A DNA stretch of 64,000 nucleotides from an uncultured Prevotella sp. (lineage in GTDB: Bacteria > Bacteroidota > Bacteroidia > Bacteroidales > Bacteroidaceae): the NCBI GenBank assembly GCA_905236755.1, contig CAJOCR010000004.1:124001-188000 (forward strand), read 5' to 3'. Under the pieces are notes generated by a model that had not been told where the DNA came from, ran no database searches, and saw only the letters and a program-made list of their open reading frames with translations. Position 1 is the first letter of the stretch; the number at the start of each line of letters is the position of its first letter. Made by a program: the position numbers and the translations under genes. Positions 32,221 to 42,498 of this stretch are shown piece after piece.

Positions 32221-34176
32221 ATGATTGATCGTCAAACTGTTGAACGAATCAAAGATGCTGCCAACATCGTGGATGTGGTGTCTGAGTTTGTTACACTCAA
32301 AAAAGCGGGTGCTAACTATAAGGGATTGTGTCCGTTTCATGATGAGAAGACTCCTTCGTTTATAGTGTCGCCAGCTCGTGGCACTTGCCATTGCTTTGGA
32401 TGTGGCAAGGGTGGAAACCCTATAAGCTTTATTATGGAGCATGAGCAGATGACCTATCCAGAGGCGTTGCGTTGGCTTGCTAAGAAATATAATATTGAAA
32501 TTCAGGAACGCGAACTGTCTAACGAGGAAAAAGAGCAGCAGAGTCAAAGAGAGAGTATGTTCATTGTTAATGAATGGGCATGCAAGTATTTTGAGGACTT
32601 GCTGCATAATGATGTTGATGGTGTTGCTATTGGTATGCAATATCTTCGCAGTCGTGGTTTTAGAGATGATGTTATAAAGAAATTCCAGCTGGGATACGAC
32701 AGCGACAACCGCTATCAGTTGGCTGAGAGAGCTAAGTCGGCAGGATACAAGGAGGATTTCCTTTTAAAGACTGGTATATGCTACAAGAATGAACAGACAG
32801 GCGAACTGATAGATCGTTATGCAGGACGTGTTGTCTTTCCATGGATAGGTGTGAGCGGTAAGGTTGTGGGCTTTACGGCTCGTGTGCTCGATCAGCGCAC
32901 TAAGGGCGTTAATCAGAAATATGTTAACTCACCCGACTCTGAGATATATCACAAGGCTAATGAACTTTATGGCATCTGGCAGGCTAAGCGTGCTATAGCT
33001 AAAGAGAACCGTGTGTATATGGTGGAGGGACAGGCCGATGTGATAAGTCTTTATCAGAGCGGCATTGAGAATGTTGTTGCAAACTCAGGAACAGCTCTCA
33101 GTCTTAATCAGATTCACATGCTTCATAGATTCACGGGTAATATCACTTTGCTCTATGATGGTGATGCTGCTGGTATTCATGCTGCTATGCGAGGAACTGA
33201 TATGTTGCTTTCTGAGGGTATGAACTTAAAGGTGTTGCTTATTCCTGACGGTAAGGACCCTGATGAACTTGCACGCACCATGTCGGCTGAAGAATTGAAG
33301 ACTTTCCTTGAGGAGAATGCTGTTGACTTTATGCAGTTTAAAACCGACCTGATGCTAAAGGGTGTTACCGACCCTCAGAAACGTTCGGAAGCTGTAAGTT
33401 CTATTGTAAACTCTATATCGCTTATTCCTAATGCCATTCTACGCGATACTTATCTGCACCTGTGTGCCGAGAAGAGTGGTGTGAAAGAAGAGAACCTCAT
33501 TAGCACAATGAATCGCATGATTCGTGAAAGAAAGGAGAGAGGGAGTGTGCAGCCTGCAAATACTGTTGAGGCAGGAGGTGAGGCTCATACAGCAGCGACT
33601 GTTCATCCGCCTATGCAGGAGGTGTCGCCAATGGCGCAGGCTTCTGAGGTTGAGCAGATGCTTATCCAGATGATTCTAAAGCACGGAGAGAAAATTATAT
33701 TCCAAAACATAGAGGGGGAGGATGGTAACAAGATAGATTTATCTTTGTCGCAGTTTGTTAAGTATAATTTGGATGTTGATGATTTGAAGTTTACAAATCC
33801 TTTGTATAACGACATACTGAACGAGGCTGTTGCTCTTCAGGAAGAAGAGAAGGATTTTGTGGCAGAACCTTATTTTCTGCATCATCACAACATAAAAATC
33901 AGTCAGCTGGCTATTCGTATGACTGAAGAGAGGTTCCACCTTTCGGGTAGTCAACAGATGACAGAGGATGATGAAACCCTAAGGCGCAATGTGCAACATC
34001 TTTTGCTTGATTTCCGTAAGGACTTTGTTGACGAACGATTGAAACAGTTGAAGATAGAGATTGGTTCGTGTGGCAATGATATGGGGCGCTTGCAGAAACT
34101 GATGCTTGAGTTCAAGGATATGCAGGATATGCGAAATGCTCTTGCTCATGCTCTTGGTAACAATGTAATAGTGTAA
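32221..34176 (+). CDS. dnaG: DNA primase
   Basis: Makes RNA primers for chromosome replication and works with the DnaB helicase. 651 residues. The N-terminal CHC2 zinc finger uses Cys 37, His 40, Cys 58 and Cys 61 (CPFHDEKTPSF, CHCFGCGKGGN). The RNA polymerase core follows, with the TOPRIM glutamate in YMVEGQADV (Glu 269) and the Asp pair in LLYDGDAAG (313, 315). The C-terminal 200 residues, the helicase-binding part, are less conserved and Gln/Glu-rich. It is followed 19 bases later by cls. Confidence 0.96.
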   Translation: MIDRQTVERIKDAANIVDVVSEFVTLKKAGANYKGLCPFHDEKTPSFIVSPARGTCHCFGCGKGGNPISFIMEHEQMTYPEALRWLAKKYNIEIQERELSNEEKEQQSQRESMFIVNEWACKYFEDLLHNDVDGVAIGMQYLRSRGFRDDVIKKFQLGYDSDNRYQLAERAKSAGYKEDFLLKTGICYKNEQTGELIDRYAGRVVFPWIGVSGKVVGFTARVLDQRTKGVNQKYVNSPDSEIYHKANELYGIWQAKRAIAKENRVYMVEGQADVISLYQSGIENVVANSGTALSLNQIHMLHRFTGNITLLYDGDAAGIHAAMRGTDMLLSEGMNLKVLLIPDGKDPDELARTMSAEELKTFLEENAVDFMQFKTDLMLKGVTDPQKRSEAVSSIVNSISLIPNAILRDTYLHLCAEKSGVKEENLISTMNRMIRERKERGSVQPANTVEAGGEAHTAATVHPPMQEVSPMAQASEVEQMLIQMILKHGEKIIFQNIEGEDGNKIDLSLSQFVKYNLDVDDLKFTNPLYNDILNEAVALQEEEKDFVAEPYFLHHHNIKISQLAIRMTEERFHLSGSQQMTEDDETLRRNVQHLLLDFRKDFVDERLKQLKIEIGSCGNDMGRLQKLMLEFKDMQDMRNALAHALGNNVIV

Positions 34177-34195
34177 ATAGATATAGGTGTAAAGA

Positions 34196-35620
34196 ATGAT
34201 TTATATTCACTGGGCCATATTATTTGTATATACTATCGTTGTAGTAGGAACAATGATAAGGTTGCTCATGGATAACCGTGAACCGGCAAAGACTATGGCT
34301 TGGGTTTTGGTGCTTTGTTTCTTGCCTGTTGTTGGTATCATTCTTTACTTCTTCTTAGGACAGAACACTCGCAAGGAAAAGCTTATCAGTAAGCGTAGCC
34401 TTGATCAGCTCACCAAGCGGTCGATGGTGGAGTTTTCTGAGCAGCGTGATTTGAAGCTTCCAGAGAGTCAACGTCCGCTGATCCGTTTGTTTGCTAATCA
34501 AAACTATGCTTTGCCATTTAAAGACAATAACATAGAGATTTACACAAGCGGATATGAGTTCTTCCCTGCTTTGCTGAAGGCTATTTCGGAGGCTCGCAGT
34601 CATATTCATCTCAATACTTTTATCTTTGCCGGCGATGAGTTGGGAAATCTTGTGGCTGATGCTCTTATTGACAAGGCTCGCGAGGGAGTAGAGGTGCGTG
34701 TGATATATGATGATGTGGGCTCGTGGAGTACAAAGAATAAATTCTTTGAGCGCATGCGCGATGAGGGTATTGATATTCATGCCTTCATGCCGGTGAAGTT
34801 CCCAGCTTTCACAAGTAAGGCCAACTATCGTAATCATCGCAAACTGTGTGTCATTGATGGTAGGGTAGGTTTTATAGGAGGAATGAATATTGCTACTCGC
34901 TATGTAAAGGGTAGAGGCAGGAATACGTGGCGCGACACGCATATTCGTATAGAAGGAGGCGGTGTTTATGGTTTACAGCGTGCTTTCCTTGTTGACTGGT
35001 ATTTCTGCGACCGCACTCTTATAACAGACAGTTGCTATTATCCTGAGATAAATCCGCTTATAAACAATAATAATATAGTTCAGATTGTTACAAGCAGTCC
35101 GATAACACCATGGCCCGATATTATGCAGGGTTATGTGCGAGTGCTTTTGCAAGCAAGGCGGTATGTGTATATGGAGAGTCCTTATTTCCTGCCTACCGAG
35201 CCTATAATGTTTGCCATGCGCACAGCTGCTCTTGCAGGAGTGGATATCAGGTTGATGATACCTTATAAGAGTGATTCTCTGCTTATCAACTGGGCATCGC
35301 GAAGCTATGTGCTTGCAGCTGCCGAAGCAGGTGTAAAGGTGTATCTATATAAGGCTGGATTTAACCATAGCAAGCTAATGGTGAGCGATGATATTATTTC
35401 AACATGTGGAAGCACCAATGTTGATTTTCGTAGCTTTGAGCATAACTTTGAGTCTAATGCTTTCTTCTATGGCGAGGGCATGGCTCTGCGCTTGAAATCA
35501 TTATATCTTAAAGACGAAAAACAGAGTGTACTTCTTGATGATATTAAGGATATCACTCATCGCTCTTTCCTTGAACGCTTGTGGGAGAGTTTGATTAGAC
35601 TATTAAGTCCGCTGCTGTGA
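34196..35620 (+). CDS. cls: Cardiolipin synthase (phospholipase D family)
   Basis: Makes cardiolipin from phosphatidylglycerol at the inner membrane. Two N-terminal membrane segments (about 3-22 and 34-54) precede two HKD catalytic motifs: HRKLCVIDG (His 214, Lys 216, Asp 221) with GFIGGMN after it, and HSKLMVSDD (His 391, Lys 393, Asp 398) with STCGSTNVD after it. 474 residues is normal. Its 3' end overlaps the convergent rsmD gene by 18 bases. Confidence 0.94.
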   Translation: MIYIHWAILFVYTIVVVGTMIRLLMDNREPAKTMAWVLVLCFLPVVGIILYFFLGQNTRKEKLISKRSLDQLTKRSMVEFSEQRDLKLPESQRPLIRLFANQNYALPFKDNNIEIYTSGYEFFPALLKAISEARSHIHLNTFIFAGDELGNLVADALIDKAREGVEVRVIYDDVGSWSTKNKFFERMRDEGIDIHAFMPVKFPAFTSKANYRNHRKLCVIDGRVGFIGGMNIATRYVKGRGRNTWRDTHIRIEGGGVYGLQRAFLVDWYFCDRTLITDSCYYPEINPLINNNNIVQIVTSSPITPWPDIMQGYVRVLLQARRYVYMESPYFLPTEPIMFAMRTAALAGVDIRLMIPYKSDSLLINWASRSYVLAAAEAGVKVYLYKAGFNHSKLMVSDDIISTCGSTNVDFRSFEHNFESNAFFYGEGMALRLKSLYLKDEKQSVLLDDIKDITHRSFLERLWESLIRLLSPLL

Positions 35621-36148
35621 CCTAAACAGTGTGAAATTCACCGACCCATATGCACGATGTTCAAGGAAGCGAGGGTGAGAAGAGAAATCGTGCTTGTGAC
35701 CATGTTCAAACACAAACACACCATCTTCTGCAAGAATACCGCTTTCAAGCACCATGTCAGGAATCTGAGGCAGTTGTTCCAAGGCATAAGGAGGGTCGGC
35801 GAAGATGAAATCAAACTTCTGACGACAGCTCTTTATAAACTTGAACACATCACCACGGATGAGCATATCGGTGTGGTCGCCCAGCTTCTCAAAACATTGA
35901 CTAATGAAACGTGCATGGTCGCGGTCGGCCTCTACACTCACTACTTTCTTGCAACCACGACTGACAAGCTCAAGCGAGATACTGCCTGTGCCTGAGAAAA
36001 GGTCGAGAGCTGTAGCATCTTCAAAATCAATGTAGCCCATCAGTACATTGAAGATGTTTTCTTTAGCAAAATCGGTTGTAGGACGTGCCTTGAATGTACG
36101 TGGAATATCAAAACGACGACCCTTATATTTACCTGTAATAATTCTCAT
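35603..36148 (-). CDS. rsmD: 16S rRNA (guanine-N2)-methyltransferase RsmD
   Basis: A 181-residue SAM-dependent methyltransferase that modifies G966 of 16S rRNA. The N-terminus MRIITGKYKGRRF, the SAM-binding LDLFSGTGS (48-56) and the catalytic DPPY (118-121) are all as in the family. Its start overlaps the upstream gene's stop by 4 bases, so the pair is translationally coupled; the tail runs into the 3' end of cls. Confidence 0.94.
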   Translation of the reverse strand: MRIITGKYKGRRFDIPRTFKARPTTDFAKENIFNVLMGYIDFEDATALDLFSGTGSISLELVSRGCKKVVSVEADRDHARFISQCFEKLGDHTDMLIRGDVFKFIKSCRQKFDFIFADPPYALEQLPQIPDMVLESGILAEDGVFVFEHGHKHDFSSHPRFLEHRAYGSVNFTLFRSQQRT

Positions 36149-36957
36149 CTTTTTACGAACAGTGTCAGCAGGTCAAAAGGCAAATCCTTTATCTGTGTGA
36201 TAGGAGCACGATTGAATTCTGCTACGGGATTAATAGGATATACTTTTCTTACGTATTTCTTTAGATTCTCTGTAAGAGCTTCTTTCTCAGGAAGAGCACC
36301 GAAAATGTGTAGCTCGTCTTTCTCTGCATCATAATTAAGCTCTTTCCATACAAAGAGTAGGAAATAGGCTATGTCGCGTGCTGTATTTGTGTCGTAAGCA
36401 TTGACAAACTGAAAACGGTTCTTGTTGAACGAGAATACCTCAAGACGCTTGTTATGGAAATAGCCATATAGCTTGTTGAAATTACCAGCAAAACTACGTT
36501 TGTGCATGTATGCCCAAAGAGATTGCATGAGAGGCATGATGCGCACATTCTCAAAATGATCGTCAAGGACAAGCTTCAGATCTTTATTTATTGAGAATAT
36601 GGCTACTGCATTCTCGCCAGGAAGCACGCTGTGCTGCACATAATCGTTTTTTACATCGGTAAAGGCATGACGATAGAGTTCTTCTTTGTTATCTTCGTTG
36701 AACTCTTCTACAGGAACCATTAGCACCTTACTGTCTATGAGCACCTGCGCACGCTTATAGTCAGAGCTAAGCATGTTGTCGCCAATGAAGGCTTCACGCA
36801 GATTAGCGGGCATAGATATTCCGCTACGCACGATATAAGGCTCGTAACGCAGACCTTCGGGTGCTGTGTTGTCAACAGCAGCAAACGATAGGTTTGTTTT
36901 TGTGATGCGCAATGTGATGCGCTTCTGCTGAATGATGTTATTCCCAGTTTCCTGCAT
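36145..36957 (-). CDS. DUF3822 family protein
   Basis: A 270-residue cytoplasmic protein, typical of Bacteroidetes and usually found next to rsmD, as here. Recognisable stretches are LRITKTNLSFAAVD, VPVEEFNEDNKEELYRHAF, AFSFNKNRFQFVNAY-like DTNTARDIAYFLLFVW and LHIFGALPEK. The fold suggests an actin/ASKHA-like ATPase relative, but no function is known. It overlaps rsmD by 4 bases and the next gene upstream by 20 bases, so the three form one operon. Confidence 0.8.
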   Translation of the reverse strand: MQETGNNIIQQKRITLRITKTNLSFAAVDNTAPEGLRYEPYIVRSGISMPANLREAFIGDNMLSSDYKRAQVLIDSKVLMVPVEEFNEDNKEELYRHAFTDVKNDYVQHSVLPGENAVAIFSINKDLKLVLDDHFENVRIMPLMQSLWAYMHKRSFAGNFNKLYGYFHNKRLEVFSFNKNRFQFVNAYDTNTARDIAYFLLFVWKELNYDAEKDELHIFGALPEKEALTENLKKYVRKVYPINPVAEFNRAPITQIKDLPFDLLTLFVKR

Positions 36958-37420
36958 TGTTATTGTCGGTTGTTATGTCTCCTATTTTCAGTCCTGGATA
37001 GTTTCCGCCATTATTGGCTTTCTCTATCAGATTAGCAATGATATTCTCGTCCATTCCCTGCAAGTATTTATGGTATTCAGCGCCACATTCCATAAGAGGA
37101 ATCTGCTTGCCACTCTTGCCGAGCTGCACAGTTGTCTGTAGTGTGAATTTCTCACCTTCGCTAAAGGGAATGTATTGTAGTGAGTCAGCCAAATAACCTT
37201 CGCGAACAAGTGTAGCGAAATCGCCGCAATAAGTACCCTTGTTCTTTCGGAATTTGTTTTCGGCAGAACGTATTTTCAACAAGTATTCTTTCACTATTGT
37301 CTCTCGCTTCTTCTGTTCGTTTTCAAAGCTTAAAGGCTTGTTTACGCTTAGAAAGCATATAACAGCAAGTGCGAGCACGCATATTGTGAGTATATAATTA
37401 TTGTTGATTTTTAATTTCAT
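36938..37420 (-). CDS. Membrane-anchored protein of unknown function
   Basis: A 160-residue protein from the ATG at 37420, chosen because the -7 box at 37444-37451 leaves no room for the longer ORF start at 37510. It has one N-terminal membrane segment (about 6-25) then a soluble periplasmic part with KEYLLKIRSAENKFRKNKGTY and FATLVREGYLADSLQYIPFSEG. This resembles the layout of a pseudopilin-like or type II secretion minor protein, but no firm family is seen. It heads the DUF3822-rsmD operon. Confidence 0.65.
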   Translation of the reverse strand: MKLKINNNYILTICVLALAVICFLSVNKPLSFENEQKKRETIVKEYLLKIRSAENKFRKNKGTYCGDFATLVREGYLADSLQYIPFSEGEKFTLQTTVQLGKSGKQIPLMECGAEYHKYLQGMDENIIANLIEKANNGGNYPGLKIGDITTDNNNAGNWE

Positions 37421-37435
37421 CTCGATAATTCTTGT

Positions 37436-37451
37436 TATCTTTGCAAAGATA
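37436..37451. promoter_or_regulatory. Overlapping divergent -7 elements (perfect palindrome)
   Basis: TATCTTTG followed directly by CAAAGATA: each strand reads TATCTTTG, so one 16-bp palindrome offers a -7 element in both directions. On the minus strand it would start the 36938-37420 mRNA, with a leader of about 20 bases. On the plus strand it would lie 114 bases before the RecD-like gene. Confidence 0.55.
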
Positions 37452-37557
37452 GTGTAAACGGATGAAATATCAAAATAAAATAAAAGCTTGCTTTTAATTT
37501 TGTGTTCCATGGCTTTATATATGTCGTTGTAAATAGCGAAAAAAGATACGATAACGT

Positions 37558-38970
37558 TTGAAGATACAAGAATTCATAGACCAGATAATTGCCGAGTTTG
37601 GTTTTCCACCTACTCATGATCAGTTGCATGCGCTTGAAACATTCGGAAGATTTCTTGCCGATCGTGATCAGCGTAGTGTGATGATTATGCGCGGTTCGGC
37701 AGGAACGGGAAAAACATCGCTTGCTGGTGCTATGGTGCGTACCTTTCATCGTTTAGGGCAGAAACTGCAGCTTATGGCACCAACAGGCAGAGCGGCAAAA
37801 GTTTTCTCACGTAACTGTGGCTTGCCAGCATACACTATTCATCGCAGAATTTATCGTGAAAAGGCTTATACTGGTTTGAATGGTGACTTCTCGCTAAACA
37901 ACAATATGTATAAGAACACACTTTTCATGATTGATGAGGCTTCTATGTGTTCATCTGATTTGTTGCCCGATCTTGTAAGTTATGTGTATAGTGGCGACAA
38001 CTGTCGTATGCTACTTATAGGCGACAAGGCTCAGCTGCCTCCTGTAGGTGAGGACGAGGCTCCTGCTCTTGATGCTGATGTGTTGCAATATGCAGGACTG
38101 AGGGTTTATGAATGTGATCTCAATGAGGTGCTTCGTCAGAGTAATAATAGTGGTATTCTGTATAATGCCACAATGGTAAGACAGATGATTACTCATGATG
38201 AGGCTACTGAGCTGCCAAAGATTTCTTTTAACAGTTTTGCTGATATCGTGATGATGCCAGGAAATGAAATTGTTGATAGCATCAACGATAGTTATTATAA
38301 TGTTGGTGAAGATGAAACAATAGTTATTACGCGAAGCAATAAAACTGCTAACATATATAATCAAGGCATTCGTAATACTGTTCTCGACAGAGAGGATATT
38401 CTCTGTGGTGGCGACAGGGTAATGATTGTGAAGAACAAGTATAATCTTCCATCTTCATCAGCATTTGCACAAGAGGAAAAACGTGAGAAATCATTGTCCT
38501 TCCTTGCCAATGGCGATGTGTGTGTGGTACAGAGAGTGCGTCGTCAGCGTGAACTCTATGGTTTCATGTTTGCCGATGTTACTCTTTCGTTTCCTGATTA
38601 TGGCGATATTGAGATAGAGCAGACTGCAATTCTTGATACTCTTACGGCAGAGGCTCCTGCTCTTACTGAAGAACAGAGTGAGGAACTCTTCACTAAGGTG
38701 ATGGAAGACTATGTTGATGTACCTTTGAAGCGCGACCGTTTGCAAAAGCTGAAGGAGGATGTTTATTATAATGCACTGCAAATAAAGTTTGCTTATGCCG
38801 TGACCTGTCATAAGGCTCAAGGTGGACAGTGGCAACATGTGTATGTTGACCAAGGGTATATGACTGATGATATGCTTACTCCTGATTATATTCATTGGCT
38901 TTATACTGCATTCACACGTGCCACAGAAAAACTCTTCCTTGTGAACTGGCCTAAGACTCAGACAAAGTGA
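37558..38970 (+). CDS. RecD-like ATP-dependent DNA helicase
   Basis: A 470-residue helicase. An in-frame stop at 37552 and the absence of any ATG before residue 42 point to a TTG start at 37558, which is needed to keep the N-terminal segment FPPTHDQLHALETF. Walker A is GSAGTGKT (46-53); LMAPTGRAAKV, FMIDEASMCSSDLL and the C-terminal YAVTCHKAQGGQW and YTAFTRATEKLFLV complete the RecD motifs. It is shorter than RecD proper and lacks RecB/RecC neighbours, so it is a stand-alone helicase. It is followed 7 bases later by the SprT-like gene. Confidence 0.88.
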   Translation: MKIQEFIDQIIAEFGFPPTHDQLHALETFGRFLADRDQRSVMIMRGSAGTGKTSLAGAMVRTFHRLGQKLQLMAPTGRAAKVFSRNCGLPAYTIHRRIYREKAYTGLNGDFSLNNNMYKNTLFMIDEASMCSSDLLPDLVSYVYSGDNCRMLLIGDKAQLPPVGEDEAPALDADVLQYAGLRVYECDLNEVLRQSNNSGILYNATMVRQMITHDEATELPKISFNSFADIVMMPGNEIVDSINDSYYNVGEDETIVITRSNKTANIYNQGIRNTVLDREDILCGGDRVMIVKNKYNLPSSSAFAQEEKREKSLSFLANGDVCVVQRVRRQRELYGFMFADVTLSFPDYGDIEIEQTAILDTLTAEAPALTEEQSEELFTKVMEDYVDVPLKRDRLQKLKEDVYYNALQIKFAYAVTCHKAQGGQWQHVYVDQGYMTDDMLTPDYIHWLYTAFTRATEKLFLVNWPKTQTK

Positions 38971-38977
38971 AATCCCT

Positions 38978-39637
38978 ATGCAAGTAACAATACAATGGAT
39001 GGAACAACAATTCCATCAGTTTAATCAAGAATATTTCGACGGCGGACTTCCGTTGCCTATCTTAAAGACTGGACGTTCAAAGACACGTCTTGGACAGTTT
39101 GCATGTAAGCGTAGCTTTCAGCCTCGTGCCTTTCTTATGCGTAAGAAGGTGAAGTTCTATGATTTCACTATTACTCTAAGCAACTACTACGACCTTTCAG
39201 AGCGTCAGTTTCAGAATGTGCTCCTTCATGAAATGATTCATTATAGCATTACCTATACAGGCTTAAAAGACACGTCTTCTCACGGTATAATTTTCCGTGG
39301 AATGGCTGATGCATTGAACAAGAAAGGTTGGAACATAAGGGTGACAACATCAACAAAGGGTGTTAAGGTGGCTAACCCTAAACCTAATAGAGAATGTTTG
39401 GTACTTGCTATAGAAATGACAAATGGCAACCGTCTGTTGTCGGTGGTTAATCCAAAGGCAGCTTCTTTGCTTGATCGACAGGCAAGTAGGATAGGGGTGA
39501 TAAGAAACTATGGGTGGTATAAGTCGTCTGATGATTATTTTCAGTCGTTTCCTCAGGTTCGTTCTCTTAAGGGGCGTCGTGTTAGCCTTGATGAATATGA
39601 AGAGAAAATATCACTTATGCAACAAGTTTTTATATAA
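38978..39637 (+). CDS. SprT-like zinc metallopeptidase
   Basis: A 219-residue SprT-domain protein. The HExxH zinc motif is LLHEMIHYS (His 84 and 88, Glu 85), with a candidate third ligand in the DTSSHG segment (His 102), the typical spacing for SprT/Spartan folds. The N-terminus WMEQQFHQFNQEYFDGGLP also matches. Bacterial SprT proteins are thought to act on DNA-bound proteins or metal-dependent proteolysis; the substrate is unknown. It is co-transcribed with the RecD-like helicase, which suits a repair role (inference). Confidence 0.85.
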   Translation: MQVTIQWMEQQFHQFNQEYFDGGLPLPILKTGRSKTRLGQFACKRSFQPRAFLMRKKVKFYDFTITLSNYYDLSERQFQNVLLHEMIHYSITYTGLKDTSSHGIIFRGMADALNKKGWNIRVTTSTKGVKVANPKPNRECLVLAIEMTNGNRLLSVVNPKAASLLDRQASRIGVIRNYGWYKSSDDYFQSFPQVRSLKGRRVSLDEYEEKISLMQQVFI

Positions 39638-39640
39638 TAA

Positions 39641-39672
39641 AAAAGCCGCATCCTTGTTGGGACGCGGCTTTA
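39641..39672. terminator. Bidirectional terminator between SprT-like gene and alaS
   Basis: AAAGCCGC and GCGGCTTT arms with an internal TCC/GGA pairing. A/T tracts on both sides provide a T run in each direction. It lies 4 bases after the SprT-like stop and 27 bases from the alaS stop. Confidence 0.85.
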
Positions 39673-39699
39673 GAGATTTAGTGAGATATATAAATCTGA

Positions 39700-42366
39700 T
39701 TACAGATTAGCTAATTCTACGACCTTATCTACTGCTGCACTAAGACCGTCCTTATTCTTACCACCAGCCTGAGCATAGTGAGGCTGACCGCCACCACCAC
39801 CTTGAATGAGCTTGGCTGCTTCACGGATAATCTTACCTGCATTGAGGTCGTGATCCTTTACCATATCATCGCTGAACATTACGCTCAACATTGGTTTGTC
39901 GTTAGCAACGCTACCGAGAACACATACCAGATTCTCAGAGATAGCTTCGCGTACCTTGAACACAAGGTCCTTAGCTGATGCTGGGTCAACAGGCAATACT
40001 GCCTTTACAACCTTAACACCATTGACATCCTTTGCATCTTCAACGAGCTTGTTCTTCAACTGCTCTACCTTCTGTGCACGGAACTGCTCAATCTCCTTCT
40101 TCATAGCATCGTTCTCATCAAGGAACTTCTCGATGACTGCTTTCAGATCTTTTGCATTGTTGAACAACGCCTTAAGTTCTGTGAGAGTGTCCTGAACATT
40201 GTAGATAGCTTCTTCGCATGCCTTACCAGTAACTGCCTCAATACGACGGATACCAGCTGCTACACTACTCTCGCTAACAATCTTGAAGAAACCAATGCGA
40301 CCTGTGCTCTGTGCATGAATACCACCACAGAACTCGCATGAAGGACCGAAGCGTACAACACGTACCTTGTCGCCATATTTCTCACCGAAGAGGGCTATAG
40401 CACCAAGTTTCTTTGCTTCCTCCATTGGAGTGTCGCGATGCTCGTCAAGAGGAAGATCCTGACGAATCATATCGTTAACCATGCGCTCAACCTGGCGAAG
40501 CTCCTCATCAGTAACTTTCTGGAAGTGTGAGAAGTCGAAACGCAAAGTCTTGTCGTCAACATATGAACCCTTCTGCTCTACATGGTCGCCCAAAACCTGC
40601 TTAAGTGCATAGTCGAGCAAGTGGGTTGCTGTATGGTTGGCAGCACTGCCTTCACGCTTGTCTATATCAACGCAAGCCATGAAGTCGGCAGTGAGATCCT
40701 TAGGCAATGCCTTGATGATATGTATGCTCTGGTTGTTCTCGCGCTTTGTGTCGATAACTTCAATAGTTTCGTTTTCGCTGACGAGAGCACCCTTGTCGCC
40801 TACCTGACCACCCATCTCGCCATAGAAAGGAGTGTGATCAAGAACAACCTCAAAGAAAGTATTCTTCTTCTGTGTTACTTTGCGGTAACGCAGAATATGA
40901 CATTCATATTCAGTATAGTCATAGCCAACAAACTCCTGCTCGCCTTCCTTAAGAATTTCCCAGTCGCCATTTTCTACGGCAGCTGCATTGCGTGCACGAG
41001 CCTTTTGCTTTTCCATCTCTTCGTTGAAGCCCTTCTCGTCAACGGTATAACCGTTCTCTGCACAGATAAGCTGTGTGAGGTCGAGAGGGAAGCCGTAAGT
41101 ATCAAACAAACGGAAAGCTGAAACACCATCGAGTTCCTTCTTGCCGTGTGCTTTCAGTTCGTCCATGTCGCCATTCAAAAGGTTGATACCCTTATCAAGA
41201 GTACGGAGGAAAGAATCTTCCTCTTCCTTCATAACACGGCTAACGAGCTGCTGCTGTGCAGGAAGCTCAGGATAAGCTTGTCCCATCTCTTGAACCAAGA
41301 CAGGTACAAGTTTGTACATGAAGGCTTCTTTCTGACCTAAGAAGGTGTAAGCATAGCGAACAGCACGACGCAAGATACGACGGATAACATATCCTGCCTT
41401 TGCATTGCTTGGCAACTGACCATCTGCAATAGAGAAAGCTACTGCACGTAGGTGGTCGGCAACAACACGGATAGCAATATCTACCTTCTGCTCTGCGTTT
41501 ACGCCCTCACCTGCAGGACCTTCTGGGAAGGTGTGACTATATTTTTTGCCAGAAAGGCGCTCAATCTCTGTGATGATAGGAGTGAAGATGTCTGTTTCGT
41601 AGTTTGATGTCTTACCCTGCATCAAACGAACCAAACGCTCGAAACCCATACCTGTATCGATTACCTGCATCTTCAATGGCTCCAACGAACCATCAGCCTT
41701 GCGGTTGAACTGCATGAACACAATATTCCAGATCTCGATTACCTGTGGGTGATCTTTATTAACAAGTTCTTCTCCAGGTACCTTAGCCTTCTCCTCTTCT
41801 GAGCGGAAATCAATATGAATCTCAGAACAAGGACCACAAGGACCTTGGTCACCCATTTCCCAGAAGTTATCGTGCTTATTACCATTAACGATATGATTCT
41901 TTGGGAAATGCTTCTCCCAGTAGCTTGCTGCTTCATCATCGCGTGACAGGTTTTCGCTTGCATCGCCTTCGAAAACTGTTACGTAGAGATCCTTAGGGTC
42001 AAGCTTCAACACGTCAACCAGATATTCATAAGCATAGTCAATAGCGCCTTCCTTGAAATAGTCACCGAAACTCCAGTTACCCAACATCTCGAACATTGTG
42101 TGATGGCTAAGTGCTGAGTCGCGACCTACTTCTTCAAGGTCGTTGTGCTTACCGCTCACGCGCAGACACTTCTGAGAATCGCTGCGACGACGTGGGGCTG
42201 GTTCCTTTGTACCAAGGATGATATCTTTCCACTGGTTCATACCAGCGTTTGTAAACATCAACGTAGGGTCGTCCTTCACTACGATAGGAGCAGACGGTAC
42301 GATAACGTGTTCCTTTGACTCGAAAAACTTCAAGTATGAGTCACGGATTTCATTAGCTGTCATCAT
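39700..42366 (-). CDS. alaS: Alanyl-tRNA synthetase
   Basis: Charges tRNA-Ala. 888 residues, the standard length. The catalytic N-terminus starts [17 protein letters not shown] and has [18 protein letters not shown] and [13 protein letters not shown]. The editing domain has the zinc-binding HTATHLL and a downstream [14 protein letters not shown]. The C-terminal Gly-rich [14 protein letters not shown] is also normal. Its promoter is shared in a short region with the divergent MerR gene; two ATGs in a row make 42366 or 42363 equally possible. Confidence 0.97.
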   Translation of the reverse strand: MMTANEIRDSYLKFFESKEHVIVPSAPIVVKDDPTLMFTNAGMNQWKDIILGTKEPAPRRRSDSQKCLRVSGKHNDLEEVGRDSALSHHTMFEMLGNWSFGDYFKEGAIDYAYEYLVDVLKLDPKDLYVTVFEGDASENLSRDDEAASYWEKHFPKNHIVNGNKHDNFWEMGDQGPCGPCSEIHIDFRSEEEKAKVPGEELVNKDHPQVIEIWNIVFMQFNRKADGSLEPLKMQVIDTGMGFERLVRLMQGKTSNYETDIFTPIITEIERLSGKKYSHTFPEGPAGEGVNAEQKVDIAIRVVADHLRAVAFSIADGQLPSNAKAGYVIRRILRRAVRYAYTFLGQKEAFMYKLVPVLVQEMGQAYPELPAQQQLVSRVMKEEEDSFLRTLDKGINLLNGDMDELKAHGKKELDGVSAFRLFDTYGFPLDLTQLICAENGYTVDEKGFNEEMEKQKARARNAAAVENGDWEILKEGEQEFVGYDYTEYECHILRYRKVTQKKNTFFEVVLDHTPFYGEMGGQVGDKGALVSENETIEVIDTKRENNQSIHIIKALPKDLTADFMACVDIDKREGSAANHTATHLLDYALKQVLGDHVEQKGSYVDDKTLRFDFSHFQKVTDEELRQVERMVNDMIRQDLPLDEHRDTPMEEAKKLGAIALFGEKYGDKVRVVRFGPSCEFCGGIHAQSTGRIGFFKIVSESSVAAGIRRIEAVTGKACEEAIYNVQDTLTELKALFNNAKDLKAVIEKFLDENDAMKKEIEQFRAQKVEQLKNKLVEDAKDVNGVKVVKAVLPVDPASAKDLVFKVREAISENLVCVLGSVANDKPMLSVMFSDDMVKDHDLNAGKIIREAAKLIQGGGGGQPHYAQAGGKNKDGLSAAVDKVVELANL

Positions 42367-42409
42367 GTTATATATCGTTTTAATTTCTTCTATTTTATAA
42401 AATCAGGTG

Positions 42410-42417
42410 CAAAGATA
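42410..42417 (-). promoter_or_regulatory. Probable -7 element of alaS
   Basis: The minus strand reads TATCTTTG, 43 bases before the alaS start. The -33 is not obvious. Confidence 0.5.
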
Positions 42418-42439
42418 CAAATAAATTGAGAATTGAGAA

Positions 42440-42469
42440 TTGTTATTCCGAGATAATTTATTATCTTTG
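42440..42469 (+). promoter_or_regulatory. Promoter of the MerR-family gene
   Basis: TTG (42440-42442), 19 bases, TATCTTTG (42462-42469): both boxes and spacing fit the Bacteroidetes consensus, 29 bases before the start codon. Confidence 0.7.
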
Positions 42470-42498
42470 CACATATTATATAATAAAACCGTATAATT

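Noticed and set aside
31993..32640. 215-codon minus-strand ORF
   Set aside because: It is antisense to dnaG and crosses the repeat block and both promoters; no domain.
37421..37510. Longer start for the 36938-37420 gene
   Set aside because: It would place the start upstream of the -7 palindrome and add a sequence without conserved character.
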